From Pseudomonadota bacterium (GTDB lineage: Bacteria; Pseudomonadota; Alphaproteobacteria; Rhodobacterales; Rhodobacteraceae), in the NCBI GenBank assembly GCA_021779835.1, contig JAJXZX010000001.1, forward strand, positions 124,001 to 188,000: 64,000 nt of DNA, read 5' to 3'. The first letter of the stretch is position 1; every line of letters begins with the position of its first letter. Of the stretch, positions 35,138-43,305 are shown piece after piece. Made by a program: the position numbers and the translations under genes. The notes under the pieces are model-generated. The model made no database searches. It had not been told where the DNA came from and saw only the letters and a list, made by a program, of their open reading frames with translations.

Positions 35138-35935
35138 ATGTCCAAACGCCTTCCCACCTATTTCATTTCCCACGGCGGCGGCCCTTGGCCCTGGATTTCC
35201 GACATGCGCCGGATGCTTGCCACGCTGGAAACCTCGCTGGCCCGCATGCCCGAGGAAATCGGCGAAAAGCCCAAGGCGATCCTGATGGTTTCCGGCCATT
35301 GGGAAGGGTCAGAATTTGCGGTGATGTCCTCGCCCAAGCCGGGTATGGTCTACGATTATGGCGGCTTCCCGCCCGAGACTTACAAGATCGTCTATCCAGC
35401 CCCCGGCACCCCTGACATCGCGCGCCGCACCGCCGATCTGATCGCAGCTGCCGGTCTGCCGACCCGGCTGGATGCCACGCAAGGCTATGACCACGGCACC
35501 TTCGTGCCCGCCTATGTGATGTATCCCAAGGCTGACGTGCCGCTGTTCCAAGTGTCGCTGAAGTCCGGCTACGATCCCGCCGCGCATTTCGCGCTTGGCC
35601 GCGCGCTTGCCCCCCTGCGGGACGAAGGTGTGCTGATCGTCGGCTCGGGCCTTAGCTATCACAACCTGCGCATGTTCGGCCCACAAGCCAAGGTTCCGTC
35701 TGCCGCGTTCGACGCATGGCTGGACAGGACCTTGGCCGAGGCTCCGGCCCAACGCACGGCGGATCTGCTGGATTGGGAATCGGCGCCCTACGCGCGCGTC
35801 TGCCACCGCGAGGAAGATCACCTCGTGCCGCTCTTCGCCGCCCTTGGCGCAGCAGAGGGCGAGACCGCAACCCGCGTCTATCACGACACCAACGTGTTCG
35901 GCGGCGTGACGGCCTCCAGCTATCGCTTCGGCTAA
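35138..35935 (+). CDS. class III extradiol ring-cleavage dioxygenase, DODA/YgiD-like
   Basis: 265 residues, a LigB-type non-heme iron dioxygenase related to 4,5-DOPA extradiol dioxygenase. Likely metal and catalytic histidines appear in YFISHGGGPW, MVSGHWEG, DHGTFVPAYVMYP and GSGLSYHNLR. The frame is open upstream, but ATG at 35138 after GACGAGG gives the normal N-terminus. Natural substrate unknown. A perfect 12-bp hairpin follows. Confidence 0.88.
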   Translation: MSKRLPTYFISHGGGPWPWISDMRRMLATLETSLARMPEEIGEKPKAILMVSGHWEGSEFAVMSSPKPGMVYDYGGFPPETYKIVYPAPGTPDIARRTADLIAAAGLPTRLDATQGYDHGTFVPAYVMYPKADVPLFQVSLKSGYDPAAHFALGRALAPLRDEGVLIVGSGLSYHNLRMFGPQAKVPSAAFDAWLDRTLAEAPAQRTADLLDWESAPYARVCHREEDHLVPLFAALGAAEGETATRVYHDTNVFGGVTASSYRFG

Positions 35936-35941
35936 AGTCTT

Positions 35942-35975
35942 GCCCGCGGATCATCATTCTTCCTGATCCGCGGGC
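35942..35975 (+). terminator. hairpin after the dioxygenase gene
   Basis: GCCCGCGGATCA (35942-35953) and TGATCCGCGGGC (35964-35975) are perfect 12-bp arms around a 10-base loop, 7 bases past the stop. No T-tract; strong stem suggests transcript end or stabilisation. Confidence 0.55.
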
Positions 35976-36041
35976 GCACAAATTCGTGATTGACGCTGCC
36001 GCCGCCTCGCATAGGTTGCCTCGTGCAACAGGAGCCACCCG

Positions 36042-37280
36042 ATGTCCGACGCGCGCACGCCCCTTATCACCCCGGTCCTTCTGGCTGGGTCGCTGATCCT
36101 CATCCTCAGCTTCGGAATCCGCGCCAGCTTTGGCGTGTTCCAGATCCCCATCGCGGCCCTCCATGGGTGGGAGCGGTCAGAGTTCTCCTTCGCCATCGCG
36201 ATCCAAAACCTTGCCTGGGGCTTTGGCCAACCGTTGTTCGGCGCGCTGGCTGAACGCATCGGCGACCGCAAATCGGTCACGCTTGGCGCACTTCTCTATG
36301 CGGGCGGGCTGGTGCTATCGTCCTACGCCATCACGCCCGGTCAATATCAGGCGCTGGAAATCCTCGTGGGCTTCGGCATCGCGGGCATCGGATTCGGCAC
36401 GATCCTTGCCCTGATAGGCCGCGCCGCCCCGGCAGAGCATCGCAGCCTGTCGCTTGGCCTCGCCACCGCCGCGGGCTCGGTCGGTCAGGTGATTGGCCCG
36501 CTGGTGACACAGGCGCTGCTGACCCGCGTCAGCCTCGCGACCATCTTCGTGATCTTCGCGGGCGTCATCCTTGCGTCGCTTTCGATGCTGCCCTTCCTCA
36601 AGGCACCCAGCGTCGCTCACCACACAGAGCCCGCCGAAAGCCTGCGCGCCGTCGTCCGCCGCGCCTTTTCCGACCCCAGCTTTATCATGATCTTCGTCGG
36701 CTTCTTCTCCTGCGGCTATCAGCTTGGCTTCATCACCGCGCATTTCCCGGCGCTGGTGACAGAGGTCTGCGGCGCGATCAACCCAACCGGCCCGCTGGCG
36801 GCGCTTGGCATCTCAACCACCTCCGCCCTAGGCGCGGCCTCCATCGCGCTCATCGGCATCGCCAACATCTGCGGCACCGTCACGGCTGGCTGGTTGGGCA
36901 AGCGCTATTCCAAGAAATACCTGCTCGCGGGCGTCTACCTTATGCGCACCATCATTTCTGCCGCGTTCATCCTGAACCCGGTGACGCCCGCCACGGTGAT
37001 CCTGTTCTCGCTGTCGATGGGCACGCTTTGGCTGGCCACGGTGCCGCTAACCTCCGGCCTCGTCGCGCAAATTTATGGTGTGCGCTACATGGGCACGCTT
37101 TACGGCATTGTGTTTTTCTCGCACCAACTGGGCAGCTTCATCGGCGTCTGGCTGGGCGGTTGGATGTATGACCTCTACGGCAGCTACACCGCCGTGTGGT
37201 GGATCGGCATCGGCGTCGGCGCCTTCTCCGCGCTCGTCCACCTACCGGTCGAGGAACGCCCGCTGGCCCTGCGCGCCTAG
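36042..37280 (+). CDS. MFS transporter, monocarboxylate-porter-like
   Basis: Inner-membrane permease of 412 residues with twelve predicted membrane segments. The loop 2-3 motif GALAERIGDRKSVTLGA and the loop 8-9 equivalent AGWLGKRYSKKY are of MFS type; the start SFGIRASFGVFQIPIAAL resembles the monocarboxylate/oxalate-formate group. Substrate unknown. The stop codon TAG lies inside the left arm of a 16-bp palindrome. Confidence 0.85.
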   Translation: MSDARTPLITPVLLAGSLILILSFGIRASFGVFQIPIAALHGWERSEFSFAIAIQNLAWGFGQPLFGALAERIGDRKSVTLGALLYAGGLVLSSYAITPGQYQALEILVGFGIAGIGFGTILALIGRAAPAEHRSLSLGLATAAGSVGQVIGPLVTQALLTRVSLATIFVIFAGVILASLSMLPFLKAPSVAHHTEPAESLRAVVRRAFSDPSFIMIFVGFFSCGYQLGFITAHFPALVTEVCGAINPTGPLAALGISTTSALGAASIALIGIANICGTVTAGWLGKRYSKKYLLAGVYLMRTIISAAFILNPVTPATVILFSLSMGTLWLATVPLTSGLVAQIYGVRYMGTLYGIVFFSHQLGSFIGVWLGGWMYDLYGSYTAVWWIGIGVGAFSALVHLPVEERPLALRA

Positions 37281-37319
37281 AGAACGATGATGTTTGGTAG
37301 AACCATCATCGTTCTCTAG
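37277..37319. repeat. perfect 16-bp inverted repeat overlapping the MFS stop codon
   Basis: Arms 37277-37292 (CTAGAGAACGATGATG) and 37304-37319 are exact reverse complements around an 11-base loop; the MFS stop TAG is part of the left arm. The AT content is unusual for a terminator in this GC-rich genome. It lies between convergent genes, followed on the + strand by CTTTTGG, so it may act as a bidirectional terminator or be a small mobile palindrome. Confidence 0.7.
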
Positions 37320-37332
37320 GCTTTTGGTGGTC

Positions 37333-37377
37333 GCGTGATTGTCGCGGAAAACCGTGACCCACTTTTCCGCATCACGC
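37333..37377. repeat. imperfect palindrome, alphaproteobacterial intergenic-repeat-like
   Basis: GCGTGAT + TGTC + GCGGAAAA (37333-37351) is mirrored by TTTTCCGC + ATCACGC (37363-37377), giving a 15-bp stem with a 4-base bulge and an 11-base loop. The motif GGAAAACCG...ACTTTTCCGCATCACGCTCTA resembles a short intergenic palindrome I have seen in many rhizobial and related genomes; identity as a dispersed repeat needs a copy count. It ends 1 base before the stop codon of the next gene. Confidence 0.55.
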
Positions 37378-37378
37378 T

Positions 37379-38305
37379 CTAACCTTGCCGCAAGAAATCC
37401 GTCAGCGCGGACATGATCGCGCGGACATGGGTATAGGGCAGCGCATGCGTCGCGCCATCGACCTCAACCACCCGCGCCGCGCGGTTGATCTGCGCCAGTC
37501 GGCCCAGCGACGACAGCGGGATCACCTTATCCTCGGCCCCCCAGATGCCCAACACCGGCAACGATGTCTGCGCCAAGGTGCGGTGCGTATCGGCAAGATC
37601 CGCCACCAGCATCCCCCGCTGCGACGCCAACACTGCGGGCAAGGTGCCGCGTATCCCCATCTCTCCGGCGATACGGTCAAGAATATCGGGCAGCGCCGGG
37701 TCCACCTCCAGCGTCCGGTTGAGCCCGCGCCGGAACATGATGCCGCCCGCGACCCGCGTCAGCCAGTCCCCCGCCACCGGCACCCGCGCCACAAACTCGG
37801 CAAACCGGGTTTGCCGGATACCCAGCCCGCAGGGCGCGACCAGAACCAGCCGATCGACCAGCGCCGGGTGATCCGCAGCATAAGCCGCCGCAATCGCCGC
37901 GCCCATGGAATACCCCATCAGTGTGACGCCTTGCTTGACCTCCAGCGCCGTCAGCAGCTCGTGCAGTTGGCCGACGAAAAACGCCCGATCCTGCCTCCCC
38001 GCCACCCGGTCCGACAACCCGCGCCCGTAAAGATCATAGATCAGCACCCGAATGCCCAGCGCCGTCATCGCCTGCGCCAGCGGCAGCCAGACATAGGACG
38101 GCGTCGTCAGCCCATGCACGCAAACCACCACCGGCCCCCGCGAGGGGCCGATCCACTGGTAATACGTCAGCCCGCGCGACAGTTCAGCGAAGTCCCCGGT
38201 TCCCATCCGCCGCGCTCGCGCATCCATCGGCCTGCGCAGCCGCTCTGCCACCACAGGCGCCGCCGCGATCAATAGAATAATCAGGCCAACGCTTCCCCAG
38301 ATCAT
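37379..38305 (-). CDS. alpha/beta hydrolase, membrane-anchored
   Basis: 308 residues. An N-terminal hydrophobic helix (about 2-20) is followed by an alpha/beta hydrolase fold: oxyanion motif VCVHGLTTPSYVW, nucleophile elbow LMGYSMGAAIAAAYA, acid in GIWGAEDKVIP and histidine in DGATHALPYTH. The frame is open far upstream; ATG at 38305 overlaps the preceding gene's stop as ATGA and fixes the start. Last gene of a six-gene leftward operon. Substrate unknown. Confidence 0.85.
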   Translation of the reverse strand: MIWGSVGLIILLIAAAPVVAERLRRPMDARARRMGTGDFAELSRGLTYYQWIGPSRGPVVVCVHGLTTPSYVWLPLAQAMTALGIRVLIYDLYGRGLSDRVAGRQDRAFFVGQLHELLTALEVKQGVTLMGYSMGAAIAAAYAADHPALVDRLVLVAPCGLGIRQTRFAEFVARVPVAGDWLTRVAGGIMFRRGLNRTLEVDPALPDILDRIAGEMGIRGTLPAVLASQRGMLVADLADTHRTLAQTSLPVLGIWGAEDKVIPLSSLGRLAQINRAARVVEVDGATHALPYTHVRAIMSALTDFLRQG

Positions 38306-39219
38306 CGCGCGCGCCACGCCTCTAGCACATAACGCGCCGTCATCAGATCCAGATGCGCGCCGCCACCGTTCTTGGCGATGGTAATCTCGGAAGCAGAGCG
38401 GCGCGCGTAAGCTCCCCCCGCCATGTCGTAGAAATCCGCCACCACATCGTCGCGCGAAATCACCCCACGCTCCAACGGCCCCTTCAGCTCTCCGATATGG
38501 TCCAGCACAGTCGCCCGGCTGTCGACAAATATCCGCGCCCGTTTTAGCGCCACATCGTCCACCTCCCGCATCGCGGGCGTATAGGCCCCGATCAGGTCCA
38601 GATGCGTGCCGGGGCTCAGCCATTCGCCCTTGATCAGCGGCTCATGCGACATTGTCGCCGTGGCGATGATATCCGCCGCCCGCACTGCGCCCTCCAGGTC
38701 TGACGTCATCGTCATGCCGGGAACCGAGGCCGCAAACTGCGACGCCCCCGACGCCGTGCGGTTCCACACGATGAACTGCGCGCCGGGAAAGGCAGAGCCA
38801 TAGGCCTGCACCATCGAATGCGCCACTGCCCCCGCGCCTACCAGCAGGATCACCCGGCTGTCCGCCCGCGCCAGCTTCCGTGCCGACAGCAAGCTGTCGC
38901 CCGCTGTCTTCCACTTGGTCACGATGCCGAAATCGACCAGCGCTTCCATCTCTCCCGTCGTATCCGAATAAAGGTTCACCGCGCCATTCACCGTCGGCAG
39001 ATCCCGCGCCCGGTTGCCGGGGAACACGGTCGCTGATTTCACCGCCAACCCCATGCCCTCGATCCACGCCGACCGTGACAAGAGCGTGTTGGCGCCGCTG
39101 TAAAGGAAGGTGTCGCCAATCTCGGCACGCGGCATCCGGTGGCCTGCCTCCAGCGCCTCTGTCATGCGGTCCCAGCGTAACAGCCCCTCGACCTCGGGCC
39201 CGACGATCTGAATGCTCAT
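38302..39219 (-). CDS. ornithine cyclodeaminase / mu-crystallin family protein
   Basis: 305 residues with an NAD(P)-binding Rossmann domain (VILLVGAGAVAHSMVQAYGS near residue 120-140) and family blocks MGLAVKSATVFPGNRARDLPTVNG (cited in part: VKSATVFPGN) and THLDLIGAYTPAMREVDD. Members include ornithine cyclodeaminase, alanine dehydrogenase and imine reductases, so the reaction cannot be fixed. A GGAGGAGGCGG ribosome site lies inside the end of the upstream gene; overlap 4 bases. Confidence 0.85.
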   Translation of the reverse strand: MSIQIVGPEVEGLLRWDRMTEALEAGHRMPRAEIGDTFLYSGANTLLSRSAWIEGMGLAVKSATVFPGNRARDLPTVNGAVNLYSDTTGEMEALVDFGIVTKWKTAGDSLLSARKLARADSRVILLVGAGAVAHSMVQAYGSAFPGAQFIVWNRTASGASQFAASVPGMTMTSDLEGAVRAADIIATATMSHEPLIKGEWLSPGTHLDLIGAYTPAMREVDDVALKRARIFVDSRATVLDHIGELKGPLERGVISRDDVVADFYDMAGGAYARRSASEITIAKNGGGAHLDLMTARYVLEAWRAR

Positions 39220-39842
39220 ATCTCCGCCTCCTCCGCTGTCAGCAATCCCGCCTGAACCAGCCGCTTGGCCCAGCCCTCGGGCCCGTCGAACAGATGCACC
39301 TGCCAGCCCCGCACCGCTGCTGCATCAATGTTGTCCTGCCGGTCATCGGCGAACAGCAAGCGGCCCGGCGCGATGCCGCAATCTGCCTCGACCCGCGCAT
39401 AAATCTCGGGGTCGGGCTTGATGACCTGCATGTGACCAGAGACATAGCGCCGGTCGAATTCCTCGAGAAATGGATAGGCCTTGCGCGCAATCTCGAACGT
39501 GCCGACGCCGAAATTCGTCAACGCGAACACCGGCACCCCCTTCGCCCGCAGCGCCCTGAGCAGCGCGACAGAGCGGGGAATGGCAGGTGAGGCCATGTGC
39601 ATCCAGTCGTCATGCCACATGCGGATCGCCACCGCGTGGGCGGGATTATCCTCTGCCGCGCCATAGATCGTCGCGCGGAAATCGGCGCCGCGGTCCACTT
39701 GATCGTTGATCCCATGCAGATCGACCTCGGCAAACAGACGTTTCCGCGCCGCCTCGCCAATCACCCGGTCATAGTGCCGCTCCGGCTGCCACTCGATCAG
39801 CACGTTGCCAATATCAAAGATCACCGCCTCTGGCCGCATCAT
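39216..39842 (-). CDS. HAD-family hydrolase (HAD-IA, haloacid dehalogenase-like)
   Basis: 208 residues. Motif [13 protein letters not shown] has the nucleophile Asp but the usual second Asp (DxD) is replaced by Gly-Asn as in many HAD-IA phosphatases of the YihX type; motif II FALTNFG, motif III Lys in [15 protein letters not shown], motif [16 protein letters not shown]. Probably a sugar phosphate or nucleotide phosphatase. Overlaps neighbours on both sides by 4 bases. Confidence 0.88.
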   Translation of the reverse strand: MMRPEAVIFDIGNVLIEWQPERHYDRVIGEAARKRLFAEVDLHGINDQVDRGADFRATIYGAAEDNPAHAVAIRMWHDDWMHMASPAIPRSVALLRALRAKGVPVFALTNFGVGTFEIARKAYPFLEEFDRRYVSGHMQVIKPDPEIYARVEADCGIAPGRLLFADDRQDNIDAAAVRGWQVHLFDGPEGWAKRLVQAGLLTAEEAEI

Positions 39843-40294
39843 GTCTCTTTCAGCGCCGCGCGCACTTCGCGTTCCATTGAATCCAGAAAACGACTGCGGT
39901 CGGCCTTTGTAAAGGGTTTGCCGCCACCCTGCCGAAACGGATCGGCCGCGCGCAGATCCGCCATCAAGTCGCGCGTGGCAAGGATCACGCCGATATTGGC
40001 GGTGGTGAACACCTCGCCGTTATGTTTCAGCACCCGCGCACCACCGGCAATGCACTTGGCAGCCAGCGGGATATCCCCCGTCACCACCACATCGCCGCGC
40101 CCTGCCCGCTCGGCAATCCACATGTCGGCCACGTCAGGCCCATCGGCAACAAACACCATCTCGACCAGCGGATGCGCCGAGGGCCGCAGGCCGCCGTTCG
40201 ACACCACATAGATTTTCAACCCATGCCGCACCGCGACCCGCTCGGCTTCCGCCTTGACCGGGCAAGCGTCGCCGTCAACGTAAACCGCGCTCAT
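39839..40294 (-). CDS. YaiI/YqxD family protein (DUF188)
   Basis: 151 residues with the family start [21 protein letters not shown], then [28 protein letters not shown] and [25 protein letters not shown]-like acidic residues suggest a nuclease-like fold, but no function is established. Co-transcribed with fghA upstream (6-base gap) and the HAD gene downstream. Confidence 0.92.
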   Translation of the reverse strand: MSAVYVDGDACPVKAEAERVAVRHGLKIYVVSNGGLRPSAHPLVEMVFVADGPDVADMWIAERAGRGDVVVTGDIPLAAKCIAGGARVLKHNGEVFTTANIGVILATRDLMADLRAADPFRQGGGKPFTKADRSRFLDSMEREVRAALKET

Positions 40295-40300
40295 CGCCGC

Positions 40301-41131
40301 TTAGCCATACAAAGCCTCGGCATGGAACGACACATGGCTTTCCATGAAGGTCGAGACAAAGAAATAGCTGTGGTCATAGCCCTTCTGCATCCGGAACGTC
40401 GCAGGCTGCCGCCGCGTCGCCATCGCTTCAATCAGCTTTTCGGGCATCAACAGATCAATGAACGGATCGCTCGCCCCCTGATCGATCAGCAAAGGCCCGT
40501 CAAACCCGCGCTTTTTCATCTGGATCGTCGCATCATGCGCCGCCCATTTGCCCTCATCCGCGCCAAGGTAGGCAGCAAACTGCTTGCGCCCCCAGTCCGA
40601 TGCTGTCGGGTTGGCAATCGGTGCGAAGGCGGAGACAGAACGGAAACGCCCGGGAAACGCCATCGCAATCGTCAATGCGCCGTGCCCCCCCATCGAGTGC
40701 CCGGTGATCCCCTGCCGTTCCTCATCCACCGGGAATGCGCTGAACAACATGCGCGGCAGCTCGTCTGTGACGTAATCCCACATGCGGTAATTGGCGGCCC
40801 ACGGCGCCTCGGTTGCGTTCACATAGAACCCTGCGCCCTGCCCAAGGTCAAAGCTCGCGTCGTTGGCCACCGTATCGCCGCGCGGCGAGGTGTCGGGAAA
40901 CACCAGCGCCACCGCGTTCTCCGCCGCCCAAGCCTGCGCCCCTGCCTTGGTCATCGCATTCTCATGGGTGCAGGTCAGCCCCGACAGAAACCACAGCACC
41001 GGCACCGGCCCATCCTGCGCCGCCTCTGGCAGATACAGCCCAAAGGTCATGTCGCAGCCGCAGGTGTCAGAGGCATGGCTATACACCCCCTGCACCCCAC
41101 CAAACGCCCGGTTTTCCGCTATCGTCTTCAT
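40301..41131 (-). CDS. fghA: S-formylglutathione hydrolase
   Basis: Cytosolic serine esterase of 276 residues hydrolysing S-formylglutathione to formate and glutathione, the second step after FrmA. Landmarks are CDMTFGLYLPEAAQ, PVLWFLSGLTCTHEN, nucleophile elbow GHSMGGHGAL, the Asp in LIDQGASDPF and the His in KGYDHSYFF. Usually next to frmA; here frmA is at the far left of the window. Sits in an otherwise unrelated operon. Confidence 0.94.
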   Translation of the reverse strand: MKTIAENRAFGGVQGVYSHASDTCGCDMTFGLYLPEAAQDGPVPVLWFLSGLTCTHENAMTKAGAQAWAAENAVALVFPDTSPRGDTVANDASFDLGQGAGFYVNATEAPWAANYRMWDYVTDELPRMLFSAFPVDEERQGITGHSMGGHGALTIAMAFPGRFRSVSAFAPIANPTASDWGRKQFAAYLGADEGKWAAHDATIQMKKRGFDGPLLIDQGASDPFIDLLMPEKLIEAMATRRQPATFRMQKGYDHSYFFVSTFMESHVSFHAEALYG

Positions 41132-41146
41132 CGTCTTCCCTTCACG

Positions 41147-42076
41147 TCAATGCAAAGTGATCCACGCGATCACCGCCGAAACGGTCAACACGCTGACCGC
41201 CGTCGAAATCAGGATCGAGGCCGACACCCGCTGCGGCGCCACCCCGTAATGCTGCGCCAGAATATAGGTGTTCCCTGCCACCGGCAGCGAGGCCGCAGCA
41301 ATCATCACATGCGCCGAAAACGCCTCGACCGGAAAGATCACCAACGCGGCAATCCCCACCGCCAGCGGATGCAGCACCAGCTTGCAAAACGACAGCCACG
41401 CCGCCACCTCCATCCGCTCTGCGGATTTCGATGCAAGCGAGGCGCCAATCGCGAACAATGCCCCCGGCGTCGCGGCACCACCCAGCAAGCTCATGAAATC
41501 ATTGATCGGTCCCGGCACTGGCACCTTGGTCGCGGACCAGATCAACCCCAGCCCCATCGACACAATCATCGGGTTCTTCAGCAACCCGATCCCCAGCACA
41601 CGGATAATCCCGACCGACACCCGCCCCTCGCGCGCCGCCGTAATCAGCACGGTGATTACGCTGGAAAACACGATCATATCGATCGCAAGCACCATCAGCT
41701 CTGGCCCCGCCGCCTGCGCGCCCAACAACGCTATCAGCATCGGCACGCCCAGAAACCCGGTATTGCCGCACACCGCGCATTGCGCCTCGACCGCCGCCTC
41801 GGCCAGCGTCAACTTGCGCCAGAACGCCACCGACATCGCCAGCGCGTAAACCGTGATGCAGCCGGTCAGATAGGCCAACACGAACGGCGTTGACCAGATC
41901 TCGGCCAGCGACAGGTTGGAGGCAAAGCGGAACAGCATCGCCGACAACGCGAAATAGAACACAAATTTGGTAATCGCCGCCGTCCCGGCCTCGGATATGA
42001 ACGCGACCCGCCCCGCCAGATAACCGACCCCGATCACCGCGAAAAACGGCAATACGCGCACCAGAACTTCGATCAT
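41147..42076 (-). CDS. AEC-family transporter (auxin efflux carrier type)
   Basis: Inner-membrane protein of 309 residues with about ten membrane segments arranged as two five-helix repeats. VGYLAGRVAFISEAGTAAITKFVFYFALSA (cited in part: AAITKFVFYFALSA) near the start, CGNTGFLGVPMLIALLG and SLPVAGNTYILAQHYGV are family landmarks. Bacterial AEC proteins carry dicarboxylates or other anions; substrate unknown. First gene of the leftward operon ending at 37379. Confidence 0.87.
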   Translation of the reverse strand: MIEVLVRVLPFFAVIGVGYLAGRVAFISEAGTAAITKFVFYFALSAMLFRFASNLSLAEIWSTPFVLAYLTGCITVYALAMSVAFWRKLTLAEAAVEAQCAVCGNTGFLGVPMLIALLGAQAAGPELMVLAIDMIVFSSVITVLITAAREGRVSVGIIRVLGIGLLKNPMIVSMGLGLIWSATKVPVPGPINDFMSLLGGAATPGALFAIGASLASKSAERMEVAAWLSFCKLVLHPLAVGIAALVIFPVEAFSAHVMIAAASLPVAGNTYILAQHYGVAPQRVSASILISTAVSVLTVSAVIAWITLH

Positions 42077-42091
42077 GCGCCGCGCCCCTCA

Positions 42092-42182
42092 TTGCTTTGG
42101 TTGAAATATCCCCGCCGGAGGCGGAAAGTTCCACCCCGAAAAGCAGATTTTGCCTGCCGAGGGGATATTTACACCAAAGCAA
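42092..42182. repeat. long inverted repeat with 22-bp arms
   Basis: Left arm 42092-42113 (starting TTGCTTTGG, ending ATATCCCC) and right arm 42161-42182 (GGGGATATTT...CCAAAGCAA) are complementary at 20 of 22 positions. The 47-base interior continues the helix imperfectly (CCGGAGGC against GCCTGCCG). It sits between two leftward genes, mbfA upstream and the AEC operon downstream. The core AAATATCCCCGCCGGAGGC resembles a sequence common between genes in Roseobacter-group genomes. Function as transcription insulator/terminator is inference. Confidence 0.65.
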
Positions 42183-42197
42183 CTGGAACGGGGCAGA

Positions 42198-43175
42198 TCA
42201 GCCCGCGCCGATCAGTGCGCCGGCCGCGAACACCAACGCGCCGCCGACCACCACCTGCAAGGCCGCGCGCAGGAACGGTGTTTCCATGAATTTGTTCTGA
42301 ATCCATGCAATCGCCCACAATTCGATAAACACGATCACCATGGCGATCGACGTCGCCGTCCAGAAATCCGGGATCAGATAGGGCAGGGCATGCCCCAACC
42401 CCCCCACGGCCGTCATTATACCCGACGCGAGGCCCCGCTTGATCGGCGATCCACGCCCCGACAGCACGCCGTCGTCATGCGCGGCCTCGGTAAAGCCCAT
42501 CGAGATGCCAGCACCCACTGCCGCCGCCAGACCAACCAGCAGCGTGGTATAAGTGTTATGGGTCGCGAAAGCGGTCGCGAAAATCGGCGCGAGGGTGGAA
42601 ACCGACCCGTCCATCAACCCCGCAAGGCCCGGCTGCACCCAAGTCAGGATGAACTGCCGTTTGGCCGCGTGGTTCTCTTCCTCACGCGCGGTGTCGCCCA
42701 GATGCGTGATGGTCAGCGCCTCGGCGGTGTGGCTGTGCCCGGCCTCTGCGGCCGCCAGATCGCCCAACAGCTTGCGCGTCGCGGCGTCCTGCGTGGCCGA
42801 TGCTGCGCGGCGATAGAACGCCTCTGCCTGCCGCTCCATCCCCTCGGCCTCATCACGGATCGTGTCGAGTGACAGGTTCTTCACCAGCCAGACCGGGCGT
42901 CGCGCATAGAACCCCGCCACATGTTCGCGCCGGATCAGAGGGATCACATCGCCAAAGCGGCTTTGGTGCAGGTCGATCAGGCGCCGCCGATGCTCGTCCT
43001 CTTCCAGTGCCATGCCATCGAACACCGCGGCAGAGCCGGGATATTCGGTGCGCAGGTGATGGGCGTATGTCCGGTAAATCTGGGCGTCGTCTTCCTCTGA
43101 CGAGATCGCCAGCGCAAGAACTTCTTGCTCGCTCAGGTCGGAAAATCGGCGGCGGCTGCTGACACCGGGGATCAT
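42198..43175 (-). CDS. mbfA: membrane-bound ferritin-like iron exporter MbfA
   Basis: 325 residues: an N-terminal erythrin/ferritin-like four-helix domain (about 1-165) with iron-ligand motifs SSEEDDAQIYRTYAHHL, LEEDEHRRRLIDLH and AAEAGHSHTAE, joined to a C-terminal VIT1-like membrane domain (LMDGSVSTLAPIFATAFAT; SMGFTEAAHDDG). This fusion is MbfA, which exports iron and protects from iron/peroxide stress in Agrobacterium and Bradyrhizobium under Irr control. AAGGAG precedes the ATG, and an Irr-type box lies directly upstream. Confidence 0.93.
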   Translation of the reverse strand: MIPGVSSRRRFSDLSEQEVLALAISSEEDDAQIYRTYAHHLRTEYPGSAAVFDGMALEEDEHRRRLIDLHQSRFGDVIPLIRREHVAGFYARRPVWLVKNLSLDTIRDEAEGMERQAEAFYRRAASATQDAATRKLLGDLAAAEAGHSHTAEALTITHLGDTAREEENHAAKRQFILTWVQPGLAGLMDGSVSTLAPIFATAFATHNTYTTLLVGLAAAVGAGISMGFTEAAHDDGVLSGRGSPIKRGLASGIMTAVGGLGHALPYLIPDFWTATSIAMVIVFIELWAIAWIQNKFMETPFLRAALQVVVGGALVFAAGALIGAG

Positions 43176-43189
43176 GTTTGGCTCCTTGA

Positions 43190-43204
43190 TTAGAATGTTT
43201 CTAA
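43190..43204 (-). promoter_or_regulatory. Irr-type iron control element upstream of mbfA
   Basis: TTAGAATGTTTCTAA is a perfect 6-bp inverted repeat with a 3-base centre, close to the Irr/ICE consensus TTTAGAA-N3-TTCTAAA. It lies 14 bases before the mbfA start codon. Irr repression of mbfA in low iron is known in related alphaproteobacteria, so the match of site and gene is strong. Confidence 0.75.
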
Positions 43205-43238
43205 ACTACCATCCGGCACGTCAAAGGCAACCCTCGCA

Positions 43239-43256
43239 GGTGCAGAAATCTGCACC
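43239..43256 (+). promoter_or_regulatory. 18-bp palindrome, candidate TetR operator
   Basis: GGTGCAGAAATCTGCACC has 8-bp perfect arms around AA and lies 49 bases before the TetR-type gene start, in the gap shared with mbfA. Placement and symmetry suit autoregulation by that TetR protein; it could also affect mbfA. Confidence 0.5.
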
Positions 43257-43305
43257 GCTTGCCGCCGCTGAACTGAACGGTCTATGTTTAGGCGGAGGAG
43301 ATGCC

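Noticed and set aside
40022-41893. 623-codon + strand frame over yaiI, fghA and the AEC gene
   Set aside because: Composition is Arg/His/Pro/Gln-rich without domains; the three minus-strand genes are well identified and tightly packed.
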